Source: Mauremys mutica | Lineage: Eukaryota; Chordata; Testudines; Geoemydidae | Length of the DNA: 64,000 nucleotides | Assembly (NCBI RefSeq): GCF_020497125.1 | Contig: NC_059072.1 | Location: 305,244,781 to 305,308,780, forward strand | Direction of reading: 5' to 3' | Part shown: piece after piece, positions 57,646-64,000 of the stretch | Layout: every line of letters begins with the position of its first letter | How positions within the stretch are numbered: the stretch's first letter is position 1 | Notes under the pieces: model-generated | What the model was told of the DNA's origin: nothing | Seen by the model: the letters and a program-made list of their open reading frames with translations, nothing else | Databases searched by the model: none | Program-made: the position numbers and the translations under genes

Positions 57646-60600
57646 ATTAAAACATGGTAATTAACACATTTTTAAACATGATGCAATTTCCTAGTCTAAA
57701 AATAGTTTTACACTGATGTAACCCCAATGACTTAAATGGAGTTACTCCTGATTTTCACAAGTGAAAGGCTCCAACCCTGCAAATACTTAAGCATGTGAAT
57801 AATTTTACATGTGAGCGGTCCCATTGAGTTCAAATGAAAGAACTTTTCATTATATTTGGTCCCTTCTGGCCTTAGAATCTATGAATTTAAGGTTCCTGGT
57901 CATACTGAAGTATGTGAAGATTTTATTGAAATAATAAATTTTTGGACATAATTTATCATGCTGTGTTAGAATCATTGTTATAACAGTTTACAGTTTCAGG
58001 TGAAATAAAGGCCTCTCTGATAAAATGGCTGTGACTAAAGTAGCAATATCAGTGTCAAATAGAATGAGGTTGAAGCACACCTTAAAGTGATTGTTCCTGG
58101 AATCTTGTTCTGTTTGGAAGATCCATAATGCCAATACTGAAGTCATCTACAGTTATGTGCCATGTGGTAAGTACTGTAACAAATTGGTTATACACCCCAA
58201 AGAACATAACCACAGCACAGAAACCTGCCAAATATATCTCATATTTTCAGCAGTTCAAGAATTCAATTGTCCCCTCAGATCATGCAGTGATAAACTTTCA
58301 GACCAGACATCTTCTCTTGTTTTACAGCTGGAACTGCCAGATGGATGAACCAGATGAATTCTCTTTTAACAATTAGGGCAAACTACATAATAAGTGTTAA
58401 CTCAATGAAGGCGCTTTCAGAAAAACACAGAGGAATTCTGGTACCATAACTACTTCTTACAGTAAAGTAGTCTTCATCTCACTCCTCCCACACCGCCACA
58501 GAACTACATAACTATATGTAAACATTCACTGATACTGGAGTTGCAATATGCACTTTGCATAACATTGAAACAGTCTGGGACTTTTACTTAATTCTAAATG
58601 GAATTTAACTGCACCCGAGTTCATTATAATGAACCCATGCTGCTGGACTGTAAAAGCTGATTTTTATTAGTGACTGAAAAAGCCAGATATCTGTATTCTT
58701 GTCCATTTGTTGCATTGTAGAATACTGTGCATATGAATTTTTCAGTGATGGATTAGTTGCAAAATAATACCTGGTGATTGTACTTATTGAAAAATAAACT
58801 CCTTATCCACACAGAAAGCAACAATTCAAGACTGCAATCTTCATTCAGATTTTGGATTATATTATTTTGAACTACTACTGCTTATTGAATTGTCTACTTT
58901 AGTTTCCTTCTGTTCAGAGGTGGTGCTACCCCACTGGGGGCCCTAAGCAGGAATATTTTGCCCTCCCAACACATAATAAAAAGTGAATGGGGAGCTCCCT
59001 TGAGCTGCTCACAGGCCCCTATGCAATTGCTTAGTCTGGTTATGCCTAGTGCTGGCTCTATTTCTGTTAAACCAGAATCCTTTTGTTTCACAAAACTGCA
59101 GACTCTTTATAGTGCAAACAAGCAGGATTTGTTTAAGAACTTGGTCCCAATTGGCATTTCTAGGCACAATTGTAACATAAATAATGAAGATGATGATACG
59201 GCTGGCTTGAAAGACTTTGAAATTGAGCTGCAGCAATGGAAATCAGAATGGATATGTGAACATATAGGTACTGGGTCTGATTCTTGACTCGCTTACAGCA
59301 GTGTAAATCAGGAGTAATGCCACTGAGGTCAATGGAATTACATTGGTGTGAAACAGGAAAAAGTGAAAGTAGAATCTGTCCAACATAGAGATGCTATAAT
59401 ATCTTAGTAGAAAGAAGTAGGATTGTATGGAATGATTTTTGAAACTGGGGTTTTCATCAGTGCCTCACTGGTCAATCAGTAAAGGAGCCTTTTTTCCTTA
59501 ATTTGATAATTTGTGAACAATATGAGGCTACATATTTTTAGCTGTATATTACAAAGCTTGATGAAGCTCATGTGATTACCACTGGGTTTTGAGAGGGCAC
59601 TTTATTAATAACCATCCTACTTTAACACACATTACAGTTGTTAATAAAATCATATGTACTGTACAGAACAATTAACAGTTTGATATTTTAGGAAGTTGTT
59701 TATTTTATGCAAATGGCAGGAAAACAAAGCATTAAATGACACAACACATTTTGATTTCTTCTTATGATAATATTCACTTTAAAAAAGTACCAAGAGATGG
59801 CGCTGTGGTCATGCAGTTGAAGTAAAATTTATGTATATGTCAACTGCCCTTATATTGTAGTTTATTATGGCACTTAGTAATCTTACCTTTATAACACTCC
59901 CCTGAGTCAAATGAATTTGATAGGCTGATTAATATTGTAAGTAGCTTGTTGCTGGAACTGAGATATTTACAGTTAGATATATATTGCCCATCTAAACAAA
60001 ATACATTTTTGTTGTAGAGAAATACATTCATTAGAAAGGTAGAATGATCATAATTTCCATGTGTTTATTAAGGTCATAAAGTTCCTTAAGGTGCTGTTCT
60101 GCTTTGTTTGACTCTAACAAGACATTTTAATATTTTTTTAACCTTCAGCAAATATAGTTCTCTTAAAATTTACCAAAACAAACAAACAAACAAAAAACCC
60201 CAATAACTTAAGACAAACTTCCAGTTTATAAAGGAACTGATGGCATTTGAGTGCTTTAATCTGCTTGGCTAGCAGTGGGATTTAAGAAAACAACTAAACA
60301 TTAGAGCACAATTTCACATTTAAAGTTTTCAAAATACAACAAACATTTTTCTCTTGTGTGTATTTACATAAACATATCTGTTATGTATTCAAAATAGAAT
60401 GCATCTTACCATTAGGCACCAATTACATACATACAGTACACGATTGCATGAATGGGATAGAAATGGATGATTTTTTGCCCTACTGTATATAAAAATGTGC
60501 ACAGTAGCCACAAACTAAGAAATTATTCAATAACAGAAGCTTAAAGTCACTGGACATTTTTCAGATGCTGTTGAAAAGTTATAAACAGCAGAGGCTGATT

Positions 60601-60770
60601 GAAACATTTTAGATTAAAGTTTTTTTCCATCAAAAATGCTGTTAGACTGTAAATGTTTCTCAGATCCAGGGTGGAAGAGAGAGAGAGACCCCACCCCAGA
60701 ATAGCCAACAGCCTGCTGATTCAGAGGACAGAGACTTTAAATTGGGTCTCTCAAATCCCAGGTGAGAGCC
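57646..60770. other. Intergenic; scattered old repeats
   Basis: Mostly AT-rich. Runs such as GTAAATCAGGAGTAATGCCA (59306) and CAATGACTTAAATGGAGTTA (57727) look like an old dispersed amniote repeat that I cannot name. A short AAAC run is near 60180. No gene supported. Confidence 0.45.
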
Positions 60771-61456
60771 CGTAGCGGGGTGGACCCCGTTCCGGCCCGG
60801 AGGGGTTTAAAAAGTGGCCTGGCAGGGCTTGAGAAGACAGCCTTTAGCCTGGGCTGATTGGGGAAGTGGCTGCAGGTGAGGCCACGCCCCAAACTGAGCC
60901 ACAGGCCTTATAAAAAGGCCAGGGAAGCCAGAAGCCAGACAGTCTCTCTCTGGCTATAGAGAGAAATGGGCCTGGCTGCTTAGGAGCTTGAGACTGGATA
61001 CCTGAGTGAAGCAGGGCTGGGGAGCTGGGGAAGCTCCAGCCTAGAAAGCCCCAGGCTGCGGCCTAGCATAGGGCAACTGGTACTGGGGGTTGCAGAGGGC
61101 AGCCCAGGGGTAGGCCAGGGCAGCAGGTCCAAACCCTCCTTGCCAGTGATGAGTAGGCTGATACTGCAGTCTGCCCCAGAGCGTGGGGCTAGACAATGAC
61201 TGGCAGTAGCCAAATACTGAGGCAAGGTAGGGATAGAGGGTGAGGGTTCCCTAAGGAGGGGAGACCCAGAAAGAAAGGGGTTACTGCTAGGGGGCAGCAC
61301 CCCATGTAAGAGGGCACCGGGTCCAGGGAGGGACACGGGGGGGCCAGAAGACAGGTGGATCACTAGCCTGCAAAGGGTGCTCCAGCGCTGGAAACAGAGC
61401 TAATTCCCCAGAACAACCAGCAGGAGGCGCCGTGGGGGTGAGTCTGACCTGTTACA
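60771..61456 (+). mobile_element. Solo LTR
   Basis: Starts CGTAGCGGGGTGG (expected TG changed to CG) and ends CTGTTACA, flanked by perfect GAGCC at 60766-60770 and 61457-61461. A TATAAAAAG box at 60909 lies upstream of a GC-rich transcribed-like part. 686 bases, no coding. Confidence 0.85.
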
Positions 61457-61461
61457 GAGCC

Positions 61462-62016
61462 CTAGAAGCTGAGTTAACCTGGGGTGGTCTCTCATTTTTT
61501 TTTTTTTCACAAAAAATACCACAAGGTCTCATTTTTCTCTGACGTGGAACCAAAACAAATGTCAAAATCTTAATTTTTTTCATGCAGTAGAATAATTTTC
61601 CCCCACCAGCCCTAGTAAGAATATTGTATTTCAGTTCAAACAGTGGCTAGATATCAGCAGGGTGCTATAAATTCTGGTTTTGAAATTGCTAAACCCTGAT
61701 GTCTACCAACCATAACATTTATCTCTTAGTTGATATTTATTTATTAACTGTCTCGCAAATCTATTACTGCAAAGTAGGGGGCTGTTGTCCTTATTCAGGT
61801 AAAGCTCATTGAAGTCTATGGGAATGTTGCCAGAGTAAGGCTGCAGGATCAGGTACTGTAGCAATCAAATTGTCAAAGATATTTATGAAGAGCCACAGAC
61901 ATTCATCTTTGTCTGTTATGCATTCCATCATCTTTGTTTAAAGAGGCTTCTTGGGCTAAAGCTGTTGTTCTCCCTCCATAAACAACTATCTGAGAGCTAA
62001 TGACATTAAAAATCAA
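61462..62016. other. Intergenic, no recognised gene
   Basis: AT-rich with a T-run at 61497-61508; nothing else recognised. Confidence 0.5.
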
Positions 62017-62246
62017 GTGTGTGTGTGTGTGTATATATATATACACCTCTACCTCGATATAATGCTGTCCTCAGGAGCCAAAAAATCTTACCGTTATATC
62101 AAACTTGCTTTGATCCACCTGAGTGCATAGCCCCGCCCCCCTGGAGCACTGCTTTACTGCGTTATATCCAAATTCATGTTATATCTGGTTGCATTATATC
62201 AAGGTAGAGGTGTGTGTGTGTGTGTGTATGTGTATATATATATATG
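62017..62246. repeat. TG/TA microsatellite split by a MITE
   Basis: (TG)n(TA)n at 62017-62043 and again (TG)n with (TA)n at 62210-62246, on either side of the mariner-type element. Confidence 0.85.
62044..62212. mobile_element. Tc1/mariner-type MITE
   Basis: Terminal inverted repeats CACCTCTACCTCGATATAAT (left) and complementary ATTATATCAAGGTAGAGGTG (right) of about 21 bases. It lies within a TG/TA microsatellite, so the expected TA duplication can be seen only on the left. Confidence 0.8.
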
Positions 62247-62431
62247 TCTTGTACATTGCTTTCCAGTGGAAAGGTAAATTCTATTACCTATATTAATTAA
62301 TTAAAAGGACACTGTCAGGTAGCATAGGTCTAAAAGATAGGTTTTATTTTAATAAGTTTTAAAGAACTGTATATTAATAGGCATCCTTTAATGAAATGTA
62401 AAACAATTAATTAAAATTACTTGTTTAGACT

Positions 62432-62931
62432 TGTTAGGGGTAGTTAGCATGAGCAACTCCATTTTGTAAGTTTCCCTATTTTGTATCCATCATTAACTAA
62501 AAGCGAGCACATCACATACATGGCTCCCAAGGGCAGCATTAAAGAAAGATAAAGTCAGAAACAGGAAAGAGGATAGGAACACAGCTGTAGCAACATAATT
62601 AAGGAAAAATTCTAGCATGCAAGGTAACAGCTGGACTGTGCACTAGCCAGCACGAGGACAGTGATTAACTATAATAGGCTAAAGATAAGAAAATGGCTTG
62701 TTTATTGGTTAAGGCTTCCGATTCACGAGGGTAGCATGCACTCCTAAAAAGTATATAACTTCTATGTAATCTGCAGCCTGGGTCTCTCCCTTACTGGCAG
62801 GGGGACACCACGTTCGAACGTTGTTTGAACGTTGTGCAATAAAACTTTATTTGGACACTCTGTAAATCTTTGGTTTTTGTACCTCATCCTAGAAACGAAC
62901 GGTGCGTGGCCTACAGATATAATTCGCAACA
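62432..62931 (+). mobile_element. Solo LTR of an endogenous retrovirus
   Basis: Starts TGTTAGGGGTAG and ends TTCGCAACA, with GACT repeated on both sides (62428-62431, 62932-62935). AAGTATATAAC at 62748 is a TATA box and CAATAAAACTTTATT at 62838 carries the poly-A signal. The 4-bp duplication and TGTT...AACA ends fit a class I retrovirus. No internal region. Confidence 0.85.
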
Positions 62932-62935
62932 GACT

Positions 62936-64000
62936 GCAACATTTCTTCCCTTCAGTTTGCAACCTGAGAAATGTTTGCAACCTGAGCAACATGGTACTAG
63001 TGTTGTTAGAGACAGAAAATGAAATTTTCTAGAAATTAGGAGTCTGCTTTTCTTGGCCAAGCTGAATAAGATGCAGAAAATAAATAAACAGTATAGTCAG
63101 TTGAAATTAAATGCTCGGTTATGTCTGTAAAGCACAGCCCAGGGTGGAGATTGTGTGCAGAAGCACTCACCCACTCAGGTGCTTCAGAAAATATTGTGGT
63201 TCAGGTAAATACCACGGCTCTCATATCTCCTAAGTATGCACCAGTGGCGAGTAATGATTGCACTGAAGTCAGTGCAGACTGAAATCTGACTTGTTCTTTG
63301 CACCAAGGAAGGCTCCTATGACTCATCCCCTGTGCACGTGGTGCAAGGCCACAATAGGCTCTAAATTAGATTTTTAACATTGTTTCATTTTTCATCATCT
63401 AAGGGAATTTGGTTTGGGGCCGAATGCTAAAGTCCTCACTTTCGCTCCTTATGCTGGTGCAACTCAGTGACTTAAGGAAGACATTAGGGTTTGGCTCATA
63501 CCTTTTGACCAAATAGTGACCCTTTATTTTCAGTTGATAGGTTCTAAAACTGGACGGTGCCTTGCTTTTCTTATACCTGTTTGTAAAGTCCATGTAAGTG
63601 TCTAATATTTGGATGCAATCTTGCAGATAGTAGCAACAGCTGTAATTTTACTCTCCCACAGAATCCTACTGGGTTCAGTGGAAATACATGCTACACCTCA
63701 TAATAAATGTTTGCACGATTAGGCCTTTTTATCAAAGTAAAATATTTGATGCTTTTTTAAATAATCCAACTATCCTGCCATTACATCTGTGCAGGTAGAA
63801 TCCTACACCATTTGCAGAATCTCATTATTTTCAGTGGGCCTCCACAAAATGTAAGGATCAGCCCAGGCATCTCTCATGAATATTGTAGCCAAATAATGCA
63901 AGCAGCACAGCATTCCTGAGCAACCCTCTAGCAACAGCAAAATAGTTTGCATATGTGATGGAGGAAAACCAAATTCTAGTAAGAAAAAAACACTTCTTTT
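62936..64000. other. Intergenic, no recognised gene
   Basis: AT-rich sequence with nothing identifiable. Confidence 0.5.

Noticed and set aside
58091..58376. Short ORFs that might be exons
   Set aside because: No homology recognised, no matched splice sites and no neighbouring exon candidates.
60980..61363. 127-codon minus-strand ORF
   Set aside because: Inside the solo LTR and antisense to its TATA-directed orientation; proline- and serine-rich by composition.
21660..64000. Neighbouring host gene upstream of ESD, such as the one next to ESD in mammals
   Set aside because: No exon of any host gene could be recognised in this interval; naming one from synteny alone would be guesswork.

Overview
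The window looks like nuclear DNA from a sauropsid, most likely a turtle. The evidence is one intron-rich amniote gene, a CR1 LINE with a long open RT frame, Penelope-like (Neptune-type) fragments carrying a GIY-YIG-like region, PIF/Harbinger elements with Myb-like ORFs, many short hAT elements with 8-bp target duplications, and several solo LTRs. MIR-like SINE pieces fit an amniote. The turtle assignment is inferred from repeat content; no species can be named.

The only host gene I can support is ESD (S-formylglutathione hydrolase / esterase D). It lies on the minus strand from a CpG-rich promoter and non-coding exon near 21.5 kb down to the window start. Seven coding exons (13601 to 472) join in phase into 256 residues. 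The final exon of about 26 residues, carrying the catalytic histidine, lies beyond position 1. Ser149 and Asp226 are visible.

From about 21.6 kb to 64 kb I see no host gene. This stretch is a dense, nested mosaic of mobile elements. At 22-24 kb a GC-rich repeat holds three hAT elements. At 28.0-30.1 kb an LTR-type unit with sixteen 44-bp repeats sits inside an old CR1 (to about 31.96 kb). At 34.2-35.4 kb there are a probable solo LTR and a fold-back hAT. At 35.4-41.5 kb a decayed hAT with a TTF/ZMYM1-like transposase is split by a 3.8-kb Harbinger. That Harbinger has an apparently intact two-exon Myb/SANT-like gene, a broken DDE transposase and an unexplained BEN-like ORF. At 44.5-46.4 kb a solo LTR contains a hAT and a Harbinger element. 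At 47.6-50.4 kb lies the CR1 with 811 open codons. At 54.6-57.1 kb a fold-back hAT derivative holds a GC-rich minisatellite. Solo LTRs follow at 60.8 and 62.4 kb.

The ESD introns carry the same repeat classes. The most notable is an endogenous retrovirus 5-prime LTR with a proline-type primer-binding site inside a Penelope element in intron 1. No RNA gene, CRISPR array or bacterial-type operon was seen. Repeat-family names rest on recognised motifs and terminal structure, not on a database search.
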